This document shows, in pieces, positions 17,673-26,020 of a DNA stretch of 64,000 nucleotides. A model generated the notes under the pieces. It saw nothing but the letters and a program-made list of their open reading frames with translations, ran no database searches and had not been told where the DNA came from. Each line of letters opens with the position of its first letter. Positions within the stretch are counted from its first letter, which is position 1. Source of the DNA: Actinomadura spongiicola. GTDB taxonomy: Bacteria > Actinomycetota > Actinomycetes > Streptosporangiales > Streptosporangiaceae. A program made the translations under genes and the position numbers. Where the stretch lies: positions 1-64,000 of the forward strand of contig NZ_QVNQ01000010.1 of assembly GCF_003432485.1 (NCBI RefSeq), written 5' to 3'.

Positions 17673-18275
17673 TCAGTGATGGGTGGAGTGCTGTGGACGT
17701 TCGACGAGTGGGGTGTCCACGAGGTGCTCGATCAGGAACCACGCCTGTAGCTCGTTGGTGCGGATGACCTCGGAGACGAGGAGGTCGTTCGTGCCGTCGT
17801 CGCCCAGCTTCTGCGCGTTCGCCGCCGCGTCGTGGCTGGCGACGAGGATCGTCTCGTGTGCCTCGATCAGGCGCGACAGCATGGCCGGGACCTCCTCGGC
17901 GCCGTTCGGCGGGCGCGGGATGACCGTGATCTCGGCGACGTGCCGCGGGTCCCCGACCGCGACGCCGCCCAGCGTCTGGACGCGTTCCGCGATCGTGTCC
18001 ACCAGTTCGAGCTGCTCCCCGGCGTGCTTGTCCAGGAGCAGGTGCAGTTGGTAGAAGGTCGGGCCGCGCATCAGCCAGTGGTGTTTCTTGTAGAGGCTGT
18101 AGAGGATCTGACTGTCCGCAAGGATCTGGTTGAGGCGCTGGCAGGAGTACTCGCGTGCGTCTCGGGAGAGCCCGAGCGGGAACATCCGCATGGTCCCGAA
18201 CTTCTGGATCTCCGTACCGTCCACGTGCAGCCACGGCTGGCTGGAGCGGGTGTTGGTCGAGCGTTTGGACGCCAT
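17673..18275 (-). CDS. dps: Dps-family ferritin-like protein
   Basis: 200 residues with the ferritin-like four-helix bundle. The di-iron region reads LYKKHHWLMRGPTFYQLHLLLDKHAGEQLELVDTIAERV, with the usual H...D...E ligand spacing of Dps ferroxidase sites; a second block SRLIEAHETILVASHDAA follows. Dps proteins oxidise and store iron and shield DNA during oxidative stress. ATG 18275 has GGAG seven bases upstream; longer forms in the same frame are not needed. Confidence 0.9.
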   Translation of the reverse strand: MASKRSTNTRSSQPWLHVDGTEIQKFGTMRMFPLGLSRDAREYSCQRLNQILADSQILYSLYKKHHWLMRGPTFYQLHLLLDKHAGEQLELVDTIAERVQTLGGVAVGDPRHVAEITVIPRPPNGAEEVPAMLSRLIEAHETILVASHDAAANAQKLGDDGTNDLLVSEVIRTNELQAWFLIEHLVDTPLVERPQHSTHH

Positions 18276-18407
18276 GCGGTCGCTCCTCGAAGGATGTCGG
18301 CGGACGAGTGCTCGTACCGTCCCCCGACCTGGCTCAAAGGCATCCCAGAACATCCATATGAGTTGTCAAAGCATCGGGAGGCCTGGCTGCCGATCGTCCT
18401 GCGGGTG

Positions 18408-19409
18408 TTACAGGTGGTGGCGGAGGACGAGGTCGTCGGGGAACGGGTCGAGGTAGGTCTGGTCGGCCGCGTAGCCGAAGTGTTCGCCTTCGGCGTGGTG
18501 GCGGAGCAGGGCGATCGGGACGCTGAGGGGCGCCCGCCCTTGCCGGTAGGAGTCGATCGCGGCGGCGATGTCCTGGCGCCGGGTCGGGTCGAGGTCCTCG
18601 CTGATGAGGCCGAGGATGTGCTGGAGGGCGTTGGTGTGGCGGCCACGCCCGGCGCGGACGGCGAGCGTGGCGGTGAACGCGTGGCGGTAGTCGTTCTCCA
18701 GGTCCGCCCGGGGGCGTCGACCGGCTTGGGCGACGATCCGTCCCGTCTTACGGTAGCCGTCGGGGCTGTGGGCGAGCAGTTGCATCTTGTGGCGGCTGTG
18801 GAAGGCGACCAGGTCGCGGGGACGCCAGTCGGAGGCGAAGAACTCGCGTAGCCGGGCATGGGCGAACACGCGCTCGATGAAATGCTCGCGCAGGACTGGG
18901 TCGTTCAGTCGCCCGTCCTCCTCGGTGGGCAGGTCGGGCAGGGCGGCGCTGATCAGGGAGGCGAACACGCCACGGCCGTCGCGGTCGACCGGCTGGCCGT
19001 CGGTGCGTTCGCCCGGCTGCCCGGACGCGTAACGGGGAAGCCGGGACAGTCCGCAGCTGGGTGAGCGGGACTTCAGCACGTAGCCGTCGAGGTCGTCCAG
19101 ATCGGGGAGTCTGCGTTCGGCCAGGGCGGTCATGGCGGTGGTGTGGTCGGCGGATTCGTCCCTGGTGACGATGTGTCCGTCGGTGCGCAGCCGCATGGTG
19201 GGACGTGGCGCGCCGAGGCCGATCTCCATCTCCGGGCAGACGGGGATCCAGTCGATGTGCTGGAACAACGGTCCGGTGAGGAAACGGTCCCGGCTGTGGG
19301 CGCCGTTGTAGCGGACTGGGGCGCCCAGCAGGCAGCTGGACACCGCCATCCGGGGCCGCGGGTGTTTCCGGACGCCGGGGGGCGGCGCGGCCTTGGTGAT
19401 CGTGGTCAT
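18408..19409 (-). CDS. DUF523 and DUF1722 (YbgA-type) protein
   Basis: 333 residues. The N-terminal DUF523 domain has MAVSSCLLGAPVRYNG, FQHIDWIPVCPEMEIGLGAPRPTMRL and LKSRSPSCGLSRL, with conserved Cys residues that could bind a metal or cluster. The C-terminal DUF1722 domain has REHFIERVFAHARLREFF, FHSRHKMQLLAHSPDGYR. Function is unknown; the family often lies next to photolyase or carotenoid genes, and here crtI follows 330 bases away, divergently. Cytoplasmic. Confidence 0.92.
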   Translation of the reverse strand: MTTITKAAPPPGVRKHPRPRMAVSSCLLGAPVRYNGAHSRDRFLTGPLFQHIDWIPVCPEMEIGLGAPRPTMRLRTDGHIVTRDESADHTTAMTALAERRLPDLDDLDGYVLKSRSPSCGLSRLPRYASGQPGERTDGQPVDRDGRGVFASLISAALPDLPTEEDGRLNDPVLREHFIERVFAHARLREFFASDWRPRDLVAFHSRHKMQLLAHSPDGYRKTGRIVAQAGRRPRADLENDYRHAFTATLAVRAGRGRHTNALQHILGLISEDLDPTRRQDIAAAIDSYRQGRAPLSVPIALLRHHAEGEHFGYAADQTYLDPFPDDLVLRHHL

Positions 19410-19740
19410 GGCATGTCTCGCATCAGGGCGAATCGGCTATCTCGGCCACCATGCCCGCCCTGTGCCCGGTCATTCAGCCCGCGCTCGGGTTGGTGGCGAT
19501 CCTCGGCGGCGCGGGGAAGCGGAGTCGGCGTCCGAGGGGGCAAAGGTTCGTCGGACGGCGCATGTGCGGGTGGGTGCGGGGTACGGGGCGATGAACCCCA
19601 AGGAGGGACAATGATCAACATTCTTCGCAAGTGGGGCGATGGACCGTGGCCGCTCGCAGGGGCCGCGCCGCGCGCTTGTTCCTGGTGAGGGGCGTCGGCG
19701 GCGTGGACCGCCGCGCACCGCTGTGCGGCGGGCGGCCTTG
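19410..19740. other. Divergent upstream region of crtI
   Basis: 331 bases between the DUF523/DUF1722 gene and crtI. It must hold promoters for both. Apart from a 25-codon frame with a strong ribosome site (19611-19688) I see no clear motif. Confidence 0.5.
19611..19688 (+). CDS. Possible 25-residue leader peptide before crtI
   Basis: ATG 19611 follows AAGGAGGGACA, by far the best ribosome site in this region, whereas crtI itself has none. The peptide would be MINILRKWGDGPWPLAG followed by a short tail and ends 52 bases before the crtI ATG, out of frame with it. It may be a leader whose translation affects crtI, or a chance frame. Confidence 0.35.
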   Translation: MINILRKWGDGPWPLAGAAPRACSW

Positions 19741-21222
19741 ATGGGCGGGCGGTCGCACGCGTCCCCCGCCGCCGCGAACGGGCCCGTGGTGGTCGTCGGC
19801 GCCGGGCTGGCCGGGTTGTCGGCGGCGATCCACCTCGTGGCGGGTGGTCGTGAGGTGGTGGTCGTCGAGGCGGGGCAGGAGCCCGGGGGGTGCTGCGGGA
19901 CGGCCGAGGTGGGGCCCTACCGGTTCGACACCGGCCCTTCGGTGCTGACGATGCCGGACGTGTTGGCCGCCACCTTCGGCGCGGTCGGCGAGGACATCGA
20001 CAGGTGGCTGCCGCTGCGGCGCCTGGACCCCTTCTACCGGCTGGCCTTTCCCGATGGCTCCGAGCTGGACGTCGTGGCGGGCGCCCTGGAAATGGCCGAG
20101 AACGTCCGGGAGCTGTGCGGGCCGGACGAGGCCACCCGATACCTGCGGTTCCGGCGTCGGCTGGGCGCGATGTTCGAGGCGGAATGGTCGTCGTTCATCG
20201 ACGCCGACATGTCCCGGTTGCGCGACATGGCCCGTCCCTACGCGTTGCTGAGGCTGGCGGCGGCGGGCGGCTTCAGGCGTCTGGACCGGTTCGTCGCCGG
20301 GCAGTTGAGGGACGAGCGGCTCATCAGGGCGCACACGTTCCAGTCGCTGTACGTCGGGCTCGCACCCCATCAGGCCCTGGCGATCTATGCGGTGGTGGCG
20401 CACATGGACACCGTCGGCGGTGTCTACTTCCCCCGCGACGGAGGCATGCACGCCATCCCCCGGGCCCTCGCGGACGTCACGGAGAAGGCGGGCGCGCAGA
20501 TGCGGTACGGCGTGCGCGCCGAGCGGGTCGAGGTCGACGGCGCCGGTGTGCGGGCGGTGCGGCTGGACACCGGGGAGCGGATCGCGGCGAGCCACGTGGT
20601 GATCGCCTGCGACCGGGTGCGCGCCCAGACGGAGCTGCTGCCGGGCCTCGCGGACGACTGGCGGCTCCGGCGTCCCCGCTACTCGCCGTCCTGCCTGGTC
20701 ATGCATTTCGGGCTGGATCGGCGGATACCGGGACACACCCATCACACCCTGCGGTTCGGTCGGGCGTGGAGGTCGACGTTCGCGGCGCTGGCGGCCGGGC
20801 GTCCGCAACCCGACCCCAGTCTGCTGATCACGTATGTGGACGCGCCGCCCGGGCAGGCCGTGCTCAGCGCGCTCGAACCCGTGCCGAACCTGGTGTCCGG
20901 CGCCGATTGGGGTCGGCTCACCCCGCGGCTGGAGGAACGGCTGCTGGGGCGTCTCGCCGAAGCGGGGTATGGCGATCTTTCGGAGCGGCCGCGGCGGACG
21001 TTCGATCCGCCGGCGTGGGCGCGGCTGGGTCATTCGGCGGGGACGCCGTTCGCGCTGGACCACCGTTTCACGCAGACGGCGTGGCTGCGTCCGTCCGGCC
21101 GTAGCCGCCGGGTTCCGGGCCTCCACTTCGCCGGGATGTACACCGCCCCCGGGGTCGGGGTGCCACCCGCATTGATCTCCGGTCGGCTGGCCGCCGCCCG
21201 GATCCTGGAGGGCAGCCGATGA
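19741..21222 (+). CDS. crtI: Phytoene desaturase family protein CrtI
   Basis: 493 residues. The N-terminal FAD dinucleotide-binding fold reads VVVVGAGLAGLSAAIHLVAGG and is followed by GGCCGTAEVGPYRFDTGPSVLTMPDV, the CrtI signature. The C-terminal flavin motif is GLHFAGMYTAPGVGVPPALISGRLAA. CrtI enzymes convert phytoene to lycopene by serial desaturation at the membrane. The gene overlaps crtB by four bases, so the pair makes the C40 backbone and desaturates it. ATG 19741 sets the usual spacing before the FAD motif; an in-frame ATG at 19639 would add an Arg/Pro-rich tail. Confidence 0.92.
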   Translation: MGGRSHASPAAANGPVVVVGAGLAGLSAAIHLVAGGREVVVVEAGQEPGGCCGTAEVGPYRFDTGPSVLTMPDVLAATFGAVGEDIDRWLPLRRLDPFYRLAFPDGSELDVVAGALEMAENVRELCGPDEATRYLRFRRRLGAMFEAEWSSFIDADMSRLRDMARPYALLRLAAAGGFRRLDRFVAGQLRDERLIRAHTFQSLYVGLAPHQALAIYAVVAHMDTVGGVYFPRDGGMHAIPRALADVTEKAGAQMRYGVRAERVEVDGAGVRAVRLDTGERIAASHVVIACDRVRAQTELLPGLADDWRLRRPRYSPSCLVMHFGLDRRIPGHTHHTLRFGRAWRSTFAALAAGRPQPDPSLLITYVDAPPGQAVLSALEPVPNLVSGADWGRLTPRLEERLLGRLAEAGYGDLSERPRRTFDPPAWARLGHSAGTPFALDHRFTQTAWLRPSGRSRRVPGLHFAGMYTAPGVGVPPALISGRLAAARILEGSR

Positions 21223-22154
21223 CGGTGACCACGCAGCCGGTGACGTTGACGGCCAGTTACGAGCACTGCCGTCGTATCAACGCGTCCCACGGCCGCTCGT
21301 TCTATCTGGCCACGCTGCTGTTGCCTGCCTGGAAGCGCAGGCACGTCCATGCCCTGTACGGGTTCGCTCGGCATGTGGACGACATCGTGGACGCGTGCGG
21401 TGGTGACGGTCCCGACTCCCCCGCCGAACGCGCGGCGGCAGTGGACGGCGTGGCGACCCGCTTGGAGGCGAGCCTGACCGGGGAGGCGGTTCAGGATCCG
21501 GTGCTGCCCGCGTTCGTCCATACGGTGCGGTCTTTCGACATCGAGCACGGCGATATCCGGGCCTTCCTGGCCTCGATGCGCGCCGACCTGACCGTCACCC
21601 GCTACGGCACCTATGAGGACCTGCTGGTCTACATGGAGGGGTCGGCGGCGGCGATCGGGCTGATGATGCTGCCGGTGCTGGAGACGGTGCCCGGCGCGGA
21701 GCGGAGCGCGCGGGAGCCCGCCCGGGAGTTGGGACGGGCGTTCCAGCTCACCAACTTCCTACGGGACGTTGCCGAGGACATGGCCCGCGACCGCATCTAC
21801 CTGCCGACGGAGGACATGGCGAAGTTCGGGGTCGGGGAGGCCGAACTCACGCGCAGCGGCGCCACCCGGGAGGTGTGCGAACTGGTGGCCTTCGAGATCG
21901 AACGCGCCCGTCTCCACTACCGGCGGGCGCGGGAGGGCATCGAGATGCTCGTTCCGTCCTCGCGACCCTGCATCCGTGCCGCGGTGAAGCTGTACGGCGG
22001 CATCCTCGACCAGATCGCGGCGGCCGGATATGACGTGCTCGCCGGAAGGGCACGCGTTCCACGGCGGCGCCGGGCGGCGATCTTCACCCGGCATCTGGTG
22101 GCCGCGTCCGCCGCCGCCCGTGCCGAGCGGCGTCCGCGGTCGGTGGAGTGGTGA
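21219..22154 (+). CDS. crtB: Phytoene synthase CrtB
   Basis: 311 residues of the squalene/phytoene synthase family. The first Asp-rich motif is YGFARHVDDIVDA (about 48-60); the second is LGRAFQLTNFLRDVAEDMARDRIYLP (about 170-195), also with the expected Asp residues for Mg-diphosphate. The enzyme condenses two geranylgeranyl diphosphates to phytoene. ATG 21219 overlaps the crtI stop and follows GGAGGG. The 3' end overlaps the opposite-strand CrtA-like gene by 71 bases. No GGPP synthase gene is in this window. Confidence 0.95.
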   Translation: MTVTTQPVTLTASYEHCRRINASHGRSFYLATLLLPAWKRRHVHALYGFARHVDDIVDACGGDGPDSPAERAAAVDGVATRLEASLTGEAVQDPVLPAFVHTVRSFDIEHGDIRAFLASMRADLTVTRYGTYEDLLVYMEGSAAAIGLMMLPVLETVPGAERSAREPARELGRAFQLTNFLRDVAEDMARDRIYLPTEDMAKFGVGEAELTRSGATREVCELVAFEIERARLHYRRAREGIEMLVPSSRPCIRAAVKLYGGILDQIAAAGYDVLAGRARVPRRRRAAIFTRHLVAASAAARAERRPRSVEW

Positions 22155-22878
22155 GATGGCCGCGCAACGGGTCACGGCCGTCCCAGGTTCCCTCGCTCCC
22201 GTAAGGGACGAATCGCGCGAACAGTTCTTCCGAGTACCAGTCGTGGGCGCGGACCCGTCCGATCACGTCATGGTGGGCGTCGCCCTGGTAGGCGAACCGG
22301 TTGATGGCCGTTTCGTCGCGCCAGAGCGAGAACGTCGCCTGCCTGGCCAGGGGCCATTCGCCTATGCCGATCGAGGCCAGGCAGCCGTCCTGCTCCGCCA
22401 GGGCACGGTCGACTCCGGGCACCGCGCGGTAGAACGCCACCAGTCGGCGCGGGCGGATCGACGCTCGGGTCAGCACCGCCAGGGGCGTGTCCGGCGGCGG
22501 GTGCGTGTTCGGGAGTGCGTTGAACGGGTCCCGTCCGCCCCAGCGTCCGCGCGAGGAGAGGGGACGGAGCCGCACGTGCCAGGCTTCCTCGGCCTCGGCA
22601 CGCCACCGGTTCGCCACCGTGGAGCGCGCCGAGAACTCGTCCAGCGCGGCCTCGTCGTCCCAGACCGCGAACAGCGCCCATCGGCGCAGGTCGGCGCCCA
22701 GGCTCATGGAGCGGCCCCGGCCGGTGCCCAGCAGCCGCCAGAACGACAGTCCCGGGGTCGCGCGCAGCTTCGGGCGGTCGAACGCCATGTGCCGCATGGC
22801 GTCGAGGTTCGCGTACCTGAGGAGATGGAAGGAAGCGATGACGCCCGTTCCGGTCAGATCCGTGCTCGTTCCGGTCAT
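22084..22878 (-). CDS. CrtA-like (spheroidene monooxygenase family) protein
   Basis: 264 residues. VIASFHLLRYANLDAMRHMAF near the start, LSFWRLLGTGRGRSMSL, and repeated RWALFAVWDDEAALDEF and ATFSLWRDETAINRFAY blocks match the spheroidene monooxygenase (CrtA) family, a heme-associated carotenoid oxygenase family that introduces a keto group on acyclic carotenoids. The location between crtB and the hydratase/desaturase set supports this role, but assignment is by pattern, not by experiment. It overlaps crtB at its 3' end and, at its start, the divergent PlsY-like gene by 41 bases. Confidence 0.75.
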   Translation of the reverse strand: MTGTSTDLTGTGVIASFHLLRYANLDAMRHMAFDRPKLRATPGLSFWRLLGTGRGRSMSLGADLRRWALFAVWDDEAALDEFSARSTVANRWRAEAEEAWHVRLRPLSSRGRWGGRDPFNALPNTHPPPDTPLAVLTRASIRPRRLVAFYRAVPGVDRALAEQDGCLASIGIGEWPLARQATFSLWRDETAINRFAYQGDAHHDVIGRVRAHDWYSEELFARFVPYGSEGTWDGRDPLRGHLTTPPTADAARHGRRRTRPPDAG

Positions 22879-23560
22879 CGGCGGCTACCTGCTCGGTTCA
22901 GTGCCGGTCGCGGTCCTGGTCGGCCGCGCCCACGGCTTCGACCCGCGTTCGGTGGGCGACCGCAATCCCGGTTTCTGGAACGTCATGCAACGTCTGGGCG
23001 TCCGCTCGGCCGCGCCCGTGTTCGCGGGCGACCTCCTCAAGGGGACCGCGGCGGGGCTGCTCGGTCTGGCGGTCAGCGGCGGACGGATCGGACCGGTCGG
23101 GCAGGTCCATGGACGTAGCGTCGTCCCCGTGTACGCGGCGGTGGGCGCGGCGATGGCCGGGCACGCCTGGCCGATGTTCGCCGGACGTCGCGGCGGACGC
23201 TGCGTTCTGACCTTCGTGGGAGGTATGGCCGTCATCTGCCCGCCGGCGTTCGGTCTCGGGCTCGGACTGTTGGGCGTCACCACGGCGGTCACCGGCTCGT
23301 TCGCCAAGGGCGCACGCGTCGCGGTGTTCTCCCTGCCCGCGCTGCAACTGCCGTTCGCGCCCGCCACACATGTGGCGGGCACCGGGATGCTGATGACCTT
23401 CATCGGCGCACGCTTCGGTCAGGCCGCCCTCGCCGAGCGAACGCGGCGCCGCCTTCAGGACGTGGACGTCCGGAAGAGCCGCTCCCGGGTCGGTCGTAGG
23501 CGCGGCCACGCCAGGTTCGGGCGGGGCGCAGCACGGACAGTGTCAACCGGACGGCGGTGA
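22838..23560 (+). CDS. PlsY-like glycerol-3-phosphate acyltransferase family membrane protein
   Basis: 240 residues with four or five hydrophobic segments (IGGYLLGSVPVAVLVGRA, AAPVFAGDLLKGTAAGLLGL, VYAAVGAAMAGHAWPMF, VLTFVGGMAVICPPAFGLGLGLLGV, TGMLMTFIGARFG). The GSVPVA, DLLKG, GHAWPMF and GG(R)...T order matches PlsY, which uses acyl phosphate to acylate glycerol-3-phosphate. The usual SGN.GATN motif is replaced by GDRNPGFWNV, so the acyl acceptor may differ. ATG 22838 follows GAAGGAAG. Its last 161 bases overlap the convergent glycosyltransferase gene; the Arg-rich tail in that overlap may not be conserved. Confidence 0.7.
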   Translation: MTPVPVRSVLVPVIGGYLLGSVPVAVLVGRAHGFDPRSVGDRNPGFWNVMQRLGVRSAAPVFAGDLLKGTAAGLLGLAVSGGRIGPVGQVHGRSVVPVYAAVGAAMAGHAWPMFAGRRGGRCVLTFVGGMAVICPPAFGLGLGLLGVTTAVTGSFAKGARVAVFSLPALQLPFAPATHVAGTGMLMTFIGARFGQAALAERTRRRLQDVDVRKSRSRVGRRRGHARFGRGAARTVSTGRR

Positions 23561-24563
23561 CCGGGTCCAGCAGCGGCGAGAGCAGAAGCCCTGGGCCCGG
23601 GGTGCTGTAGCTGCCGCGCAGGGGGAGCGTGAGCAGGAGCCGCTGCCCGAGGAGGGCCAGGTCCAGTGGGGTGGGACGTCCGGCGAGCAGGCGCAGCATC
23701 GGCAACGCCATGGTCAGCCATACCGCCGCCAGATCACCGGCTAGGCCGATCGGTGAGGTCACGTCCCGCAACGCAATGGAACGTCCCCATTCGCGCCACA
23801 CGTCCGCTGTGCCGGTGTGCATGTCGACTTCCAGGAGCGCGCCCGCGTCGACGAAGGTGACCCGCCAGCCGTCGCGTGCCAGTAGCCGTCCCAGTGCCAC
23901 ATCATCGGTGAGATGGCCGCGTACCCGGGCGAACCCGTCGGCCCGCGTCATCGCGTCCTTGCGGAAGGCCAGACATTGACCGTTGAGCAGGAGGCGTCGG
24001 GGAGTGCGTGCGGCCGGGCCGATCGGACCGAACCGGTACACCAACGTGGCCAGGAAGGACGCGTGCAGCGCTTGTTCCGTCGCGTTCTCGGTGATGAAGC
24101 GGGGGCCGGCGCTGATCAGGTCACAGTCGTTCAGTAGGTCGGCGAGCGCCGTGCACAAGCCGTTCTTGGGGCGGGCGTCCGCGTCCAGCAGGACGATGAC
24201 GGGTCCTGCTGCGGCTTGGACTCCTTGGTGCAGCGCCCACTGTTTACCCACCCATCCGGCAGGTGGTTCCGTGCCGGCGAGGACGGTCGCGCCCAGATCG
24301 GCGGCCACTCGCGCAGTGCCGTCGCGTGACTGGTCGTCGACGACGATCACTTCCCGTACCGCCGGATCGGCCAGCAGCGGCGCCACGCACTCCCGGATCC
24401 GCGGCTCTTCGTTCCGGGCGGGGATCACCACCGAGATCGGCCCCGCCGGGCGTGGGCGCGGGCGCGGAGCCGCGGTCAGGGGCGGTGGACGGTTCCGTCC
24501 GCGCGCCAACCGGGCCGCCACCACCAGCGCCGCGACCGTCTGGGCGGCGGTCGACGCCCTCAC
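23400..24563 (-). CDS. Glycosyltransferase family 2, carotenoid-type (CruG-like)
   Basis: 387 residues. After an N-terminal hydrophobic stretch the GT-A domain reads VVIPARNEEPRIRECVAPLL, VDDQSRDGTARVAADLGA, PVIVLLDADARPK, and LTDDVALGRLLARDGWRVTF, followed by hydrophobic C-terminal segments. This layout matches family 2 enzymes of the CruG/CrtQ kind that attach a sugar to a hydroxylated carotenoid. GTG 24563 overlaps the stop of the desaturase-like gene (GTGA), so the three minus-strand genes form one operon. The last 50 residues are Arg/Pro/Gly-rich and lie in the overlap with the PlsY-like gene. Confidence 0.85.
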   Translation of the reverse strand: MRASTAAQTVAALVVAARLARGRNRPPPLTAAPRPRPRPAGPISVVIPARNEEPRIRECVAPLLADPAVREVIVVDDQSRDGTARVAADLGATVLAGTEPPAGWVGKQWALHQGVQAAAGPVIVLLDADARPKNGLCTALADLLNDCDLISAGPRFITENATEQALHASFLATLVYRFGPIGPAARTPRRLLLNGQCLAFRKDAMTRADGFARVRGHLTDDVALGRLLARDGWRVTFVDAGALLEVDMHTGTADVWREWGRSIALRDVTSPIGLAGDLAAVWLTMALPMLRLLAGRPTPLDLALLGQRLLLTLPLRGSYSTPGPGLLLSPLLDPVTAVRLTLSVLRPARTWRGRAYDRPGSGSSGRPRPEGGAAFARRGRPDRSVRR

Positions 24564-26020
24564 GACCGCGCTCCGGCCCGCCCCGACCGAACGGCCGGAA
24601 AGTCCTCCTCGACCAGGCGGGCCACGATACGGCCGCTCATCGCCACCAGCGGGAGACCGCCCCCGGGGTGCACCGAACCGCCCACCAGGTACAGGCCACG
24701 GCGAGGCCCTCGGTTGCCCGGACGGCGCAGCGGCGCCAAACGTCCCCTGGACGCGGCGCCGTAGATCGCTCCGCCCCAGGACCCGTACCGGTCCCGCAGG
24801 TCGGCGGGCGTGAGAAGGTCCACGAACCGCAGCCGTCCCGACAGGTCGTGGCCCCGCCGCGCCAACCGCTCCAGCACCAGGTCACGGTACGTTTCCGGGG
24901 CCATCGGCCACCGTGCCGGATCGCCCGCCGGGACGTTGATCAGCATCGTCTGGTTCTCCGCGCCGGGCGGCGCCTGGGACGCGTCGTCCACCGCCGAACA
25001 CCCGATGTACACGGTCGGGTCCTCCGGCGGGATCCGGCGCCGGAAGATGTCGTCGAACTCCCGCCGGTAGTCGCCCGAGAAGATCACGGAATGGTGCGGC
25101 AGCCCTTCGGTCCGGCCGTCCACGCCCGCGACCATCAGGAAACCCGAGGACGACAGGCCGAGTCCGGCGATCCGCCGCAGCCGTCGACGGTCGGGCAGCA
25201 GCCGGCCGTACAGGGCCGCCGCGTCGGCGTTCACGACCACCGCGTCCGCCGTGTCGTGTTCTCCGGACGCCAGCATCACGCCCCGAACCGTTGAGTCATC
25301 GGCCAAGACCTGCGTGACGGGGCTGTTGGTGTGGACGTCCACACCCGCGTCGCCCAGCAGGGCCGCCAGGTCGTCCGCCAGCCGGGGCAACCCGCCCGGG
25401 ACGTACCAGCCGCCGGAACCGTGCTCGAGCGCCGGAATGCAGCCCAGCGCGGCGGGCGCCCAGTAGGGGCTCGACCCCGCGTACGTGGCGTAGCGCCCGA
25501 CGTACTGCCACAGTCTCGGGTCGTCGAAGAACCGGCGGGCCAGGCCGTGCAGCGTGCGTCCCGGCGCGACCGCCAGCAGGTCGCCGGGGTGGCCGTCCGA
25601 GGGCCCGCGGCCGATGGGGCCCGCGAAGAACGTCCGCCGCGACACCTCGAAGCACCGGCGCGCCCACGCGTAGAAGGCGCGCCATGCCGCGCCCTGCCCC
25701 GGCGACAGCCGCTCCACCTCGGCGGCCATCCGGTCTGGGTCGCGGTAGGCGCGCAGGACCGATCCGTCCGCGAACCGGTAGCGGCACAGCTCGTCCAGGA
25801 CGACGGCTTCCCGCGCGACGCCGAGTTCCCGGAACACGTCCGGCAGCGTGAGCAGCGACGGCCCGAGTGAGAAGGTGAACCCGTCGCGTGTGTGCTCGGC
25901 GAGTTTGCCGCCGAGGCGGCCCCGCTGCTCGTACAGCCGGACGTGGTGACCTGCCCGTGCCAGCAGCAGCGCGGCGACCATGCCACCGACCCCGCCGCCG
26001 ACCACGATCACCTCGGTCAT
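24560..26020 (-). CDS. CrtI/CrtD-type carotenoid desaturase or oxygenase
   Basis: 486 residues. The FAD fold is VIVVGGGVGGMVAALLLARAG, then RLGGKLAEHTRDGFTFSLGPSLLTLPDVFRELG. The C-terminal motif LYLVGGSVHPGGGLPLVAMSGRIVA closes the family pattern. It is clearly a second CrtI-family member and differs from CrtI at 19741; next to CruF and a CruG-like enzyme, a C3',4'-desaturase like CrtD is most likely. ATG 26020 follows GGGAGGG and overlaps the CruF stop. Confidence 0.88.
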   Translation of the reverse strand: MTEVIVVGGGVGGMVAALLLARAGHHVRLYEQRGRLGGKLAEHTRDGFTFSLGPSLLTLPDVFRELGVAREAVVLDELCRYRFADGSVLRAYRDPDRMAAEVERLSPGQGAAWRAFYAWARRCFEVSRRTFFAGPIGRGPSDGHPGDLLAVAPGRTLHGLARRFFDDPRLWQYVGRYATYAGSSPYWAPAALGCIPALEHGSGGWYVPGGLPRLADDLAALLGDAGVDVHTNSPVTQVLADDSTVRGVMLASGEHDTADAVVVNADAAALYGRLLPDRRRLRRIAGLGLSSSGFLMVAGVDGRTEGLPHHSVIFSGDYRREFDDIFRRRIPPEDPTVYIGCSAVDDASQAPPGAENQTMLINVPAGDPARWPMAPETYRDLVLERLARRGHDLSGRLRFVDLLTPADLRDRYGSWGGAIYGAASRGRLAPLRRPGNRGPRRGLYLVGGSVHPGGGLPLVAMSGRIVARLVEEDFPAVRSGRAGARS

